Shown piece by piece: positions 8,601 to 16,988 of a stretch of 64,000 bases of DNA. Origin of the DNA: Alkalinema sp. FACHB-956 (GTDB taxonomy: Bacteria > Cyanobacteriota > Cyanobacteriia > Leptolyngbyales > Leptolyngbyaceae); contig NZ_JACJRC010000025.1 of NCBI RefSeq assembly GCF_014697025.1, positions 1-64,000 on the forward strand. The letters are read 5' to 3'. How positions within the stretch are numbered: position 1 is the first letter of the stretch; the number at the start of each line of letters is the position of its first letter. Below the pieces are notes generated by a model, which did no database searches, had not been told where the DNA came from, and was given only the letters and a program-made list of their open reading frames with translations. Position numbers and translations under genes: made by a program.

Positions 8601-11600
8601 AGTGTTAAATTACCTGTAGAACCAGGTTGGGTTGTGACTTGCTGTACTGTTAGGTTGCCACTATTTGTGCTAAGTGTACTGTCTCCCGTCAATGTGACTG
8701 GTTGAATTAGGTTGAGATCACCAGTGGTTAGGTTAATATCACTGTTCAAAGAAATCTCACTAGTTTGTTCAAATACCAGTCCTTTGAGGCGTTTGTTGCC
8801 ACCGACAGCATTCGCAAAACGAATAGAGCCACTACCACTATTGAGAGTGAGTTGATGCAGCCCATCTAATTGACTATCGATCGTTCCAGTAAAGGTAATA
8901 TTGCCAATCCCAGTACTGATACGAATATCTGCACCCAAAACTGTATTGCCAAAAATTAATTCTTGATTGTTGGAATTGATAGGAGCATTTAGGAAAACGG
9001 ATCCCTTACCTGGATCAAGAATTGTAGGTGTCTGGAAAGTTATGGGTGCGGAAAAAGTGAGATTACCACCATCCCCCGGAAGATAGGTCGCAGAGGAAAA
9101 TCCATTAATTTTAGAAATTTCATCAGCTGTCAAGCTTAACGCATTTGTATTTTCGTTACCTAGCTCCAAGTTCCTTCCAGCACTAGAAGCTAAGATTTTT
9201 AAAGAGTTGGTTCCGGTAACAGTACCATTAATATTTAAAGTATCGGCCTTGAGGATCAAGGGATTATTGCCAGAATTTAGGTTGGTGCCTGTATCAATGC
9301 TCGAAGTTCCAGCGTCAAAGGTAACCGGTGCAGTAAGAGTAACGTCTTTCGTAAAGGTGATGGGCTGGTTATTAGTACTAACGTTTCCACTGATTTCTGT
9401 ACTATCAGCGTTAACCGTTAATGTTTTAACTGCAACATCTTTTTGAAACTTCAGTTGATTGGCACGAGAAACATTGAGTGCGTGGTCTCCTGTGACTTGC
9501 TGAGTAAATGTAATGTTGTTGTTACCGGAGTTGATTGCTGTATCTGCCAGTAATGTAGTAGTGCCATTGAACGTGACTGATCCACTGGTGTTTTTAGCGG
9601 ATGTGTCAACTGTTCCTTGAATCTCAATACCTTGGCCAGCTAGAACATTAACATTGCCGCCATCCCCTTGAGGTGCACCTGCTAAGATATTGTCTTGGAT
9701 GATTACCTTACCGTTCGGTGCTTTTAGACTCAGCGATCCACTTGAACCATTCTCAGAACTAATACTAATGCCTCGTCCACCTGCTTTAACTTCAATATTG
9801 CCATTACTACTTTGCACATCAATACTGCTGCCAGTTCCAGTAGACGAGTTCCCGACAACATTTGAAAGAATGACATCTCCCTTAGCTTCAATTTTGAGCG
9901 TACCACCTTGCATCCCCGTACTCCCAATAACCACAAACTGGTTTGGATCTGTTCCATTTAGACTGGAAACACCGGTAGCGCTTAAATCAACCTTCCCTTC
10001 ACGACTAATAATTGTTAAATCCCCCGATCTTGGGCTGTCTCCTGAGACCGAGTTCGTTGTGATGGGTGAAGTGAGAATGTCTCCCCTCGCAATTAGAGTG
10101 ATGTTTCCTGCTGATCCATTAGAAGCTGAGCTAGATAAGCCGCCATAGCGTGTGTCAATACTACCTTCTTTGCTTTCGATGAAAATATCTCCGCCACGAC
10201 CAGGATTACGAATATTGGGATTGTGGTCTGCAAAGGCTGCAATATACCCTGTTGTAATATTGCCATTCGCCCTTAACGTAACCGATCCGGCGGAAGCACC
10301 CAGCGGATCGACCCCACTCCGGGTTGTAATATTCCCTAAACTAATGGATTCACCCGAAATCTCAATGCTTCTACCCGGTTGCCCAATGGTTGTGGGAGCA
10401 ATGATTGTACTCGAGGGGTCCATGATAAATGAACCCACCCGATCGCCATTAGCATCCGCCTGAAAGATCAAAGAACCAGAGCCAGAGCCAAAATCAAGTT
10501 GGGTATTAGGTGCAATCCGGATATTATCATCTGCTGTCAAGGTAAAGGATGTCGTACTCCCTGCCCCTAGAAGGCTAGCCGCATCAATGAAGGATTCTCC
10601 CGGTTGTAAATTAGCTGGACTATTAGCAATTAAAATATTCTGAGGGTCTAGGAGTACAGTACCGTTCTTACCGAAGTTGGCTCCAGTATCTATTTGTCCT
10701 TGAAAAGTCAGATATTTCTTACCAGATACTTCAACAAAGCCACCATTTCCGATCGTGCTTCCACCCCGAGCACTAATTTGCCCTAAAAATGCTGTTTGAT
10801 CTTGCGACCATACAATAATTGATCCCCCGTTCCCCCGATCGATACTGTCAGCATTCAGCGTACTAGACTGATCTATTGTGGTTCGTGTTGCACTAGGCAG
10901 TTGAGAATTCCCCTGGTAAGCACCTCCGACTTGGATCGTTCCACCATTTTGATTGCCAGAAGCATTAACTTTAGCATTCACTAAATCAACTTGCTGACCC
11001 AAAATATTAATAGTCCCACCTGTTTCGCCCGTGGTTGCTACTTGACCAGAAAGGGTTGTGCTACCGGATGCAGATACAACCTTGACCCCAGAACCAGTTA
11101 TTTCGACAACCCCTTGAGCATTCACGGTCAGTCCAGTTGCATTCTGTCCTGCATGGTTGGCAAGCAATTGGGGCAGAGAAGCGATCGGAAATTCCCAACG
11201 GTTGGGATTACTAGCCTGATTGGTAGGTTGTACTTCCAAACTAATCAAACTACCAGGCCGCTGAAGCTTGACCAAACTACTGCCAGGAACAGATTGAACT
11301 AAAATTTCTCCCCCCGGCGCGTTCAATTGCCCCGTATTGACAACGGTTCCCCCCAGCAATCCAAGGGACTGCCCTACCCCCACGGTTAAATTTCCAGCAT
11401 TGACGATCGCCCCAGGATTGACCGTCGTCCAAGCAAACCCCGATGGATTGCCCAGTAAATTGGCATAATCATTCTGACCACTTGCACTAAACCAACGATC
11501 GCCGAATAAAATCCCGTTAGCAGTCGTGGCCCAGAATGAACCGGGGACATTTAATTGCGCGGCCTGTCCAAAGAGAATCCCGGACGGATTCATCAAGACC

Positions 11601-11983
11601 AAATTAGCATTTCCGCCAGTTACTTGCAGTAAGCCATTAATGACTGAGGGATTACCCCCTATAATGCGACCCAAAATATTTTGAATATTTGGATTAATGG
11701 AAAAATTAGCAGACTGTCCAGAGAGGAGATCAAACTGTTGAAAGCTATGAAAGAGATTATGACTATCTCCAGAAATCTGGCCCCCTGTAATGTTGAACTG
11801 ATTGCCAGTGGGAGTCACGATCGTCGCTGTACCATCATTGCTAGGAACGATCGATTGAGCCATTCCAGGGAATGAATAGAGACGTCCCAGGGCAATTAAT
11901 GCACAACTGATTCCAGCATGAACAGCAAAGATTTTTTGTCCAGTAGACTGAACAATGCGGAGCACAGGTGAGAGAGTCGCCAT
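5615..11983 (-). CDS. TpsA-type filamentous haemagglutinin exoprotein with C-terminal CHAT protease domain
   Basis: A predicted secreted protein of 2122 residues. A signal peptide ends near AQS (about residue 44). It is followed by the TPS secretion domain (SHNLFHSFQQF, then LLQVTGGNANLVL and NPSGILFG). About 1400 residues of Gly/Asn/Thr-rich beta-helix repeats come next. The C-terminal 400 residues are a CHAT (caspase-HetF-associated with TPR) domain with the expected His-Cys dyad: His1962 (IASHAQF) and Cys2005 (LSACETALGD). The TPS domain should send it out through the adjacent TpsB, placing a caspase-like cysteine peptidase on or outside the cell surface. It lies 112 nt downstream of the DUF928 gene; a weak hairpin at 12065-12089 sits between. 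Substrate and function are unknown. Confidence 0.9.
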   Translation of the reverse strand: MATLSPVLRIVQSTGQKIFAVHAGISCALIALGRLYSFPGMAQSIVPSNDGTATIVTPTGNQFNITGGQISGDSHNLFHSFQQFDLLSGQSANFSINPNIQNILGRIIGGNPSVINGLLQVTGGNANLVLMNPSGILFGQAAQLNVPGSFWATTANGILFGDRWFSASGQNDYANLLGNPSGFAWTTVNPGAIVNAGNLTVGVGQSLGLLGGTVVNTGQLNAPGGEILVQSVPGSSLVKLQRPGSLISLEVQPTNQASNPNRWEFPIASLPQLLANHAGQNATGLTVNAQGVVEITGSGVKVVSASGSTTLSGQVATTGETGGTINILGQQVDLVNAKVNASGNQNGGTIQVGGAYQGNSQLPSATRTTIDQSSTLNADSIDRGNGGSIIVWSQDQTAFLGQISARGGSTIGNGGFVEVSGKKYLTFQGQIDTGANFGKNGTVLLDPQNILIANSPANLQPGESFIDAASLLGAGSTTSFTLTADDNIRIAPNTQLDFGSGSGSLIFQADANGDRVGSFIMDPSSTIIAPTTIGQPGRSIEISGESISLGNITTRSGVDPLGASAGSVTLRANGNITTGYIAAFADHNPNIRNPGRGGDIFIESKEGSIDTRYGGLSSSASNGSAGNITLIARGDILTSPITTNSVSGDSPRSGDLTIISREGKVDLSATGVSSLNGTDPNQFVVIGSTGMQGGTLKIEAKGDVILSNVVGNSSTGTGSSIDVQSSNGNIEVKAGGRGISISSENGSSGSLSLKAPNGKVIIQDNILAGAPQGDGGNVNVLAGQGIEIQGTVDTSAKNTSGSVTFNGTTTLLADTAINSGNNNITFTQQVTGDHALNVSRANQLKFQKDVAVKTLTVNADSTEISGNVSTNNQPITFTKDVTLTAPVTFDAGTSSIDTGTNLNSGNNPLILKADTLNINGTVTGTNSLKILASSAGRNLELGNENTNALSLTADEISKINGFSSATYLPGDGGNLTFSAPITFQTPTILDPGKGSVFLNAPINSNNQELIFGNTVLGADIRISTGIGNITFTGTIDSQLDGLHQLTLNSGSGSIRFANAVGGNKRLKGLVFEQTSEISLNSDINLTTGDLNLIQPVTLTGDSTLSTNSGNLTVQQVTTQPGSTGNLTLQATSGILNVGNLQTNGGTINLTGGAGITAGGTLASNGGAISFNNPLTLSQDVTLNPTTGPILFNGTITGNYALNILNSSQVNFRNNISVGAINFGQAQSIVLNGNLSTLNTPITFNQPTNITTAATINAGTSTITINAPVNAASNPLNLKSNNLDITDLLSGSSTLNITTADLDRTIELGGASTPQALQLSAREIDQITGFSLTTIGSVTSTNQILASSPVSFNTPAVLEPGSNTVFLQADVNSAGKNLTLGRTVLGRDVQINTGNSNGNLTFNSTLNSQVDGGYQLTTSTGQGNLQFNGMVGGSGQRLRSLNISSANQVLTNGGVNITDGNLTIAQQIVLLGNSTFRTETGNLTVGNVTANTPADLSLQAPTGIVQAGNLDTSSTTGNAGSVSIIARESVTTGKINTSSTIGNAGNVFIDPLNDVVIDSINAQALGGGTGGNVQIFTQRYLRAAGTFTDRFGRTASISTADGGAGGSILIVHDGGARFTTFDVGFSDTNGLAGAITTGASNSILPTQFFPGPYQQGNIQIVTSPRLANLLSTIVPEGKIPELLELRRKEEGFGIDRYFTNQLEEFFKNQRNSVTVIKSLDEIQDELRKIEKAIGIRPAIIYAVFLPNGISEQSILYDFPQKFNRRGDNILHLVLVTGQSKPKVYAVPSVTRDLSKQTIDLLQDKLASSNDREQLVTAHDSPGQTFYQWLIAPLVEDLKLWKIQNLTFILDEHLRSTPISIMKKSDRFLLEDYSLGLMPSFSLTDTRFNPDFKKSKIMAMGTGTFTNLGLENLPAVPVELELIRRYLGGSDIQGTENLFKDAQFTPDNLLNHRKDAQIIHIASHAQFQENKADQSFIAFATGREKLRRMGQFKLYDPTVELIVLSACETALGDTQAELGFVGFAAEAGVKTSIGSLWTADDRGTLALMAEFYDQMQKSQLPIKAQALQKAQLALLKGRTKIENGHLVFGDRKYLLPETVIRSGATQEFTNPYFWAAFTLVGSPW

Positions 11984-12095
11984 GGTCTTAGGTTGAGGTA
12001 GATCCCAGAAAACTATTCTAATGAGCGTATACGAACTAGAAAAATACAGAAAAACCTATGGAATTAGCCACTTCTACTGGAATTGGCTACCGCCA

Positions 12096-12911
12096 CTAAG
12101 GCTGTATTTCTAGCTCCTGAATCTTTTGATCCTTCAGATCTTTAATTTGGGCTTCTTCTAATAAGCGTTGCCAGTTCTCCTGGATCTGTAGATCCTCAGG
12201 CATTTTTTCACGTAGGCGAATCAGTCCATCAACGGTTTCATACCAAAAACCATTTTGTGCATAGATCTGTAAGCGATCGAGATCTGTTTTAGCCTGTTTG
12301 AGTTGAGTCTCAATTGTCTGCGAAGGAACTCCCACCCGTTCTACAATTCCTTCGATAGCGTTAGGAACTCGCTTGGGACCTCCACAATAGAGTTCCACCA
12401 TCCAACGATATTTTTTACCCACTGCCAGCGTCTTCTCCGCTGGCAAGCGTAACGCTACAAAACCAGGAGCAGCAATCTTGACTTGCTTTTTACCACTGTC
12501 ATAGATAGCTTGGTTATCGGATAGTTCACGCACAATCAGACGGACCCGCATATCACTTTGCAAGACCTGATTCGTGACTTTAGTGTCAGGCGTTAAATTA
12601 GACACTAATTGATAGGGGAAATAGAGCCAGAAAGTGGGACGATCGCTTAGGGTGAACCCATCTGGTTGAGGCGTATAGACCAGTGCTTGGGGCTGGACAT
12701 TGGGACAACTGTTGCGGCTGCCACCGGGATTGTTACTTTTAGGGGGATTACCGCGAGATTTACCTGATATAAATCGAATAACGGGTCTTTTTAATTGTGT
12801 TTGATTACCCGTTTTCTGCGGTTGAGATGCGGCATCAACTTTAGTGAACTCACCCATATTAGTGAGAAAACTACTAAGCAATACAAGACTAATTATTTGA
12901 AAATACCTCAT
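12096..12911 (-). CDS. DUF928 family secreted protein
   Basis: A 271-residue protein with a signal peptide at about residues 1-28 and then a basic, Asn/Ser-rich stretch. The DUF928 core reads RNSCPNVQPQALVYTPQP, then DRPTFWLYFPYQL, ELSDNQAIYDSGKK, AAPGFVALRLP and YRWMVELYCGG. The C-terminus is helical (QLKQAKTDLDRLQIYAQNGFWYE). The molecular role of DUF928 is not known. From memory it is often found near CHAT or filamentous-haemagglutinin genes in cyanobacteria. Its start lies 25 nt downstream of the CHAT-CHASE2 gene, consistent with one operon, and its signal peptide places it outside the cytoplasm like the TpsA-CHAT protein. Confidence 0.88.
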   Translation of the reverse strand: MRYFQIISLVLLSSFLTNMGEFTKVDAASQPQKTGNQTQLKRPVIRFISGKSRGNPPKSNNPGGSRNSCPNVQPQALVYTPQPDGFTLSDRPTFWLYFPYQLVSNLTPDTKVTNQVLQSDMRVRLIVRELSDNQAIYDSGKKQVKIAAPGFVALRLPAEKTLAVGKKYRWMVELYCGGPKRVPNAIEGIVERVGVPSQTIETQLKQAKTDLDRLQIYAQNGFWYETVDGLIRLREKMPEDLQIQENWQRLLEEAQIKDLKDQKIQELEIQP

Positions 12912-12936
12912 GATATTCTCCTCATTTCTACCAATA

Positions 12937-15249
12937 TCATGCCCTTAACATTGATCGATCAATCATTGCAGTGGCACTTGCTCCAAGTGCAAAGATCATT
13001 AGCGCTGGAATGTAAGATGCTACAATTCCTTGATTTAGTATATACAGGCTACTGCCAGTGAGCACAATAATTCCAGCAGTAACTCCTAGAATTTTCCAGG
13101 ATAAAGGTTTCACTCCCAGCACTAAACCACATCCCAATCCAGCCCAAAGAATGAGCCAGATGAGTTCTTCCAAACTCGACCCAAATGTCAAGATTACTGG
13201 TAAACCCTCTGCATGATCGAGGATTTGCTGAATTTTATGGGCTTCAATGAGGACTTCGGGTAGCTGTCTAGCGGCGTCACTTCCATAGGGAGTACTTTGC
13301 CATGCAGAATCAGATGCGGTGGTTGCAGTGACCCCAATGAGGACAATTTTGCCCTTTAATGAAAGCTTATTTGCGCGATCGAGAAAATCCTGTAAGGGAA
13401 TTTCCTGAAAAACGCCCCGGATTTTACCATCTTGATGACGGTAGTGTAGCAGCAGTTGATGTCCTGCTGTACTGGAACCTTGATAGATGCCTGGGCGTTG
13501 ATGGAGATAGGAATGGGTGAGTCGATCGGGGTCAAATTCGCCCTCTTCATTGAGCCAATGGGCTGGGAGTTTTTGCGTTGCTGCTAAATACCGTAATGCA
13601 GTTAGAGCACTGAAAGCTATTGTAGTCGGGCAATTGAGACTTTCATCTTGACTGATCAGGTGCCTTCGCACGATAGTATCAGGTTCATCTAGATAATCAG
13701 AAAACCCGATACGATTTTCTAGGTCAGCCTGAGACAAGGCTGATAAAGCTGGTGGGATTCCTGATTTTTCTGAACATATAAACAATAAGTTATCTGTTTT
13801 ACGAATTTGGGTATCTAACTGAGAATACTGCTTTGAACTTCGATAGTCACGGACGACTAGATTCCCAATTACGGCGGGTTCCAATGATTTCAACTTTTTT
13901 AAAAGGGGATCAAAAATGTGATCTGGAAGGGATGGATTGCCTCCAGATGTTTGTTGCCGTTGGAGTTGTGGGTCATCGATCGTTAAAATGACGATCGGAC
14001 TGGATGGCATATCACGATTAGGACGATGACGCATCATCCAGTCATAGGCCGCTAATTCCGGGGCTTTGAGCCAGCCAAAACTGTGCATTGAATACGTAAT
14101 TCCGACTAATGTCAGATTCATGATTAGCAGAATTCCCAGCTTTTGCCACCATTGTCTTTTGGCTGGACTTTCTGGGGAAGGCCATCGTAAAGGCTCGATC
14201 GCCGGATTCTGGTAACTGACGGGCAGCCACGTGGCACAGGGATATTGATCTTGTAGCCCCTCTAACTGTTCCCGAGCTTGGGCCACGGCGGCATAGAAGG
14301 ATTTCCCCGAGGAGAATGCTGTGAGAAAGTACTCTAGGAACTTGTGGGCAACTTTATCAGGAATGGGTTCCCGCATGACAATCATTTGGGGAATATGCAA
14401 GCCTGAAAATGTATTCAATACCCCCAGGCCATCACAGGAATTAAAAATTGCGAGTTTTAAACCTCGTGTAATAGCTGTTTTTAAAGTTCGTTTCAGTTCT
14501 TCTAGGGATAAGCGATCGCTCGGATTGAGGTCAATAAATCCTTCCAGTTGCTCAGTCTGACTATGGCCTGCGAAAAACAGAATATCCCAGGAAGATTGCT
14601 GGAGTGCTTGAGCGAATGCCTCACGAGTGGGTTCTTCCAACAATTCTACAATTACATTAGGCAGACTCATCCATTGGTGACGATCGCGATTGGTATCAAT
14701 GCCATCGGAACACCCTAAAATCACTAAAATACGAAGTTCCTCCTGGGAAGGGGGTTGAGGAATTTCGGTATAGGTGATGGGTGCAAAGGCAATTTCAAGA
14801 TGGGTATAGGCTTGGAGGAATGACCAGACCTGCCAGGGGAGTAATCGAATTTCGGCGTTATCGGTTTGCAGTAGGATTCGGGCCTCTCTGCCTTCCCGTC
14901 TAGCGATTTCCAGTTCTAACTTCAGCCATTGCACGATCGGTTGGAAAGATTCAGCAGCCAACCAATGTTCAAAGGTTTTTAAAACAGATTTTCCCTCTTG
15001 TTTAAGCGTGAATAATGTAACCTGACTTGTACTTTCAATTTCCTCAATACGATAGTCTGCAATACCGCCATAGCCGCGATAGTTTGATCTCCAGTGGTGA
15101 TAAGACGCCAGGAGCGGTAGATTTGCCGGTAATTGCCCGAATGCTGGCTTGGCTTCCTTTTCCTGGTGATCCCAGTCAACTTCGCCATTGAATCCAGTGG
15201 CGGGAGTGCCTGTGAGCTTGAGCAAGATCTGCTGGCTGGAAATGACCAT
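12937..15249 (-). CDS. CHAT-CHASE2 transmembrane protein
   Basis: A 770-residue membrane protein combining a cytoplasmic caspase-like domain with an extracytoplasmic sensor. Residues 1-345 form a CHAT domain with the dyad His229 (FFAGHSQ) and Cys272 (FNSCDGLG). A transmembrane helix lies at about 371-390. The CHASE2 domain starts at about 397 (PELAAYDWMMRHRP, then PIVILTIDD) and runs to about 680 (LKGKIVLIGVTATTASD). Three hydrophobic helices end the protein at about 690-765. CHASE2 domains usually sense unknown extracellular signals for kinases or cyclases; here the output would be a peptidase-like domain. It lies 14 nt after the DUF1822 gene in an operon headed by a sigma factor. An inferred role is signal-dependent cleavage of a partner such as the sigma factor or DUF1822. 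Confidence 0.88.
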   Translation of the reverse strand: MVISSQQILLKLTGTPATGFNGEVDWDHQEKEAKPAFGQLPANLPLLASYHHWRSNYRGYGGIADYRIEEIESTSQVTLFTLKQEGKSVLKTFEHWLAAESFQPIVQWLKLELEIARREGREARILLQTDNAEIRLLPWQVWSFLQAYTHLEIAFAPITYTEIPQPPSQEELRILVILGCSDGIDTNRDRHQWMSLPNVIVELLEEPTREAFAQALQQSSWDILFFAGHSQTEQLEGFIDLNPSDRLSLEELKRTLKTAITRGLKLAIFNSCDGLGVLNTFSGLHIPQMIVMREPIPDKVAHKFLEYFLTAFSSGKSFYAAVAQAREQLEGLQDQYPCATWLPVSYQNPAIEPLRWPSPESPAKRQWWQKLGILLIMNLTLVGITYSMHSFGWLKAPELAAYDWMMRHRPNRDMPSSPIVILTIDDPQLQRQQTSGGNPSLPDHIFDPLLKKLKSLEPAVIGNLVVRDYRSSKQYSQLDTQIRKTDNLLFICSEKSGIPPALSALSQADLENRIGFSDYLDEPDTIVRRHLISQDESLNCPTTIAFSALTALRYLAATQKLPAHWLNEEGEFDPDRLTHSYLHQRPGIYQGSSTAGHQLLLHYRHQDGKIRGVFQEIPLQDFLDRANKLSLKGKIVLIGVTATTASDSAWQSTPYGSDAARQLPEVLIEAHKIQQILDHAEGLPVILTFGSSLEELIWLILWAGLGCGLVLGVKPLSWKILGVTAGIIVLTGSSLYILNQGIVASYIPALMIFALGASATAMIDRSMLRA

Positions 15250-15263
15250 AGTACTTCTTACAT

Positions 15264-16229
15264 TTAAATCTCGAATTCTTCTGTAAATTCAGCGTCCCGC
15301 CACCGGACTTGAACTTTGAACTGTTCGCCTGAGGTTCCCCTGAGTTGTTTTTCAACGTAATTGCCAATATCCCGCTGGGCGGCTTTGAGAACCGTCTCTC
15401 CTGAACTCACAATCAGTTGTAAATCGGGCGGAATGGAAATCCGATCGTCCGTTGGACAAACTTTAATACTTAACTGAATGCGATCGCCCTCTGCCTCAGG
15501 ACTGTAGTGAACGATTAATGCCAAGGGCAGCTGCTTGAGGATCAATGTTCTCTGGCCCTGTACCGCAGAACGATAGGGGGAAGCTTCACTCGATGGGCTA
15601 CGCCGGAAATTAAATGCCACTTCCGGTTGGGGGGCTGCGAGTTGCTGAAACCCTTCTGAGAGGGATTGCCATGCGCCATTGAACTCACCCTGCAACCAGT
15701 TGCCGAGCTTGGTGATGGACGTTTGAATGGTTGCTTGCAGAGAGGGCGTCTCAGAGGCTTCGAGGATGTCTAGTAAGGCATCGATCGATTGTAATGTGTT
15801 TAATGGAAGAACTCCAGGTTGTTGAGGATTCAGGGCTGGCGTAAAACCGAGCACTTTCCCAGCGGTATAGTCTGAATTGAGTTCAAGCACAGCGTAGCCC
15901 CTGCGGTTTTCCCAAGCTTCTGTGGGAATTAAGCAAACGGATTCCCCTGGTTCTACCGTGCGGCATTCGATCGAACCGATGTTAGGAATCCACAGATCGG
16001 CCACATCGAGAACTAATCGACTGGCAAGATCCCAACTCTCACTTTGAGCGAGATCGGTTGCAATGCCCAAAAATTGTGAGACGTAATAATGCATTAAACC
16101 AACCGCGATCGTATTGCGATAAATCCGATCGTACTTCTTGCGATCGTGGCGGACGGGTTCTGCAAACTGGGCTGCGCGATCGCGGATGTCAGCGGTAATG
16201 GGAAAAGTCAGGTAAAGTTCGGAGTTCAT
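15264..16229 (-). CDS. DUF1822 family protein
   Basis: A 321-residue protein with typical DUF1822 features: an opening LTFPITADIRDRAAQFA, a YRNTIAVGLMHYYVSQFLGI helix, an acidic beta-rich segment with a TEAWENRRGYAVLEL strand, and a C-terminal LPLALIVHYSPEAEGD. It has no signal peptide or membrane segment, so it is probably cytoplasmic. Its function is unknown. It sits 20 nt after the sigma factor and 14 nt before the CHAT-CHASE2 gene, so all three are almost certainly co-transcribed. A role as an anti-sigma-like partner or as a protease substrate would fit this position but is conjecture. Confidence 0.85.
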   Translation of the reverse strand: MNSELYLTFPITADIRDRAAQFAEPVRHDRKKYDRIYRNTIAVGLMHYYVSQFLGIATDLAQSESWDLASRLVLDVADLWIPNIGSIECRTVEPGESVCLIPTEAWENRRGYAVLELNSDYTAGKVLGFTPALNPQQPGVLPLNTLQSIDALLDILEASETPSLQATIQTSITKLGNWLQGEFNGAWQSLSEGFQQLAAPQPEVAFNFRRSPSSEASPYRSAVQGQRTLILKQLPLALIVHYSPEAEGDRIQLSIKVCPTDDRISIPPDLQLIVSSGETVLKAAQRDIGNYVEKQLRGTSGEQFKVQVRWRDAEFTEEFEI

Positions 16230-16249
16230 AGTCGTTTTGTGATGAAGGG

Positions 16250-16930
16250 TTAGTCATAAAAACCTTGAGAGTGGCAAAAGGCTTGAAGTAGCTTGAGGCA
16301 GTGGCGTCGAAAGTGACTGTGTAAGGTTTGCAGGGGTAAGTTCAATTCTTGAGCGAGATCTTTCCAATCGATTTCTGGGGGTAATAATCTGGCCTGAATT
16401 AATGTTTTACAGGACGCTAGGGGTTGATTCTTCGGATAACATTGACTGAGCTTTTGGTCAGGATCCGTGGTCAACCATTGACGAAGAATTTGAATCAGTT
16501 CTGATTCGTCAGCGTCGTAAAGATTAGGATCGGCTAGGTTATCGATCGGATCAATGGAGTCATTAGTTTCGGGGTCAAACTTTTTCCAAATTCTTTGGCT
16601 ATCTTCTTTTCGTTGTCGGTTACTGCTGTCCTTCAGTCGAAAATTTAAATAGACGTTGAGCCAAGTAATAACACTACCATCCGGACTCTTGGCGGGGTCA
16701 TAGGCCGAGTTTGCGGTAGTTGCTTCGCAAACATTATTCATAAAGTAGACCCACATATCCATGACTGCATCTTCGTAATAGCGCTGGTTGCTATCTTTCT
16801 TGAGCAGTTTTCCGGATTGTTGAATTTTTGCGGCGACTCGGTTGAGAATCCGTTTCCGGGCAATGCTATCGCGTGGGTGCTGGCGAGCCTCTTCAATCAG
16901 GGCATTGAGTTCTTGATCGAGGGGGAGCAT
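16250..16930 (-). CDS. Sigma-70 family RNA polymerase sigma factor (ECF-like)
   Basis: The protein has a region-2-like N-terminal half (NRVAAKIQQSG, then YYEDAVMDMWVYFMNN and VITWLNVYLNFRLKDSSNRQRKED) and a C-terminal region-4-like helix-turn-helix (WKDLAQELNLPLQTLHSHFRRHC). This is the pattern of the divergent sigma factors found beside DUF1822 genes in cyanobacteria. The longest frame begins with TTG at 16936; the ATG two codons in (16928-16930) is preferred here. It heads a tight minus-strand run, sigma then DUF1822 then CHAT-CHASE2 then DUF928, with gaps of 14-25 nt. It may therefore control this operon or the exoprotein genes beyond it. It starts about 58 nt after the GspE-like gene, so read-through from there is possible. 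Confidence 0.82.
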   Translation of the reverse strand: MLPLDQELNALIEEARQHPRDSIARKRILNRVAAKIQQSGKLLKKDSNQRYYEDAVMDMWVYFMNNVCEATTANSAYDPAKSPDGSVITWLNVYLNFRLKDSSNRQRKEDSQRIWKKFDPETNDSIDPIDNLADPNLYDADESELIQILRQWLTTDPDQKLSQCYPKNQPLASCKTLIQARLLPPEIDWKDLAQELNLPLQTLHSHFRRHCLKLLQAFCHSQGFYD

Positions 16931-16956
16931 AGGCAACGATCGAGGGGGTTTAAAAA

Positions 16957-16986
16957 ACTATACTAGTTTTCCCTCAAAAGTGAAAA
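16957..16986 (-). promoter_or_regulatory. Candidate promoter of the sigma factor operon
   Basis: On the minus strand TATAGT (16957-16962) follows TTTTCA (16981-16986) with an 18-nt spacer, about 26 nt upstream of the preferred ATG of the sigma gene. The -35 is imperfect and the call rests on sequence alone. Confidence 0.35.
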
Positions 16987-16988
16987 AT

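Noticed and set aside
7050..10463. Several open frames of 70-150 codons on the plus strand
   Set aside because: They are antisense to the repetitive TpsA-CHAT gene, follow its repeat period and show no family features. They are shadows of the Gly/Thr/Asn-rich coding strand.
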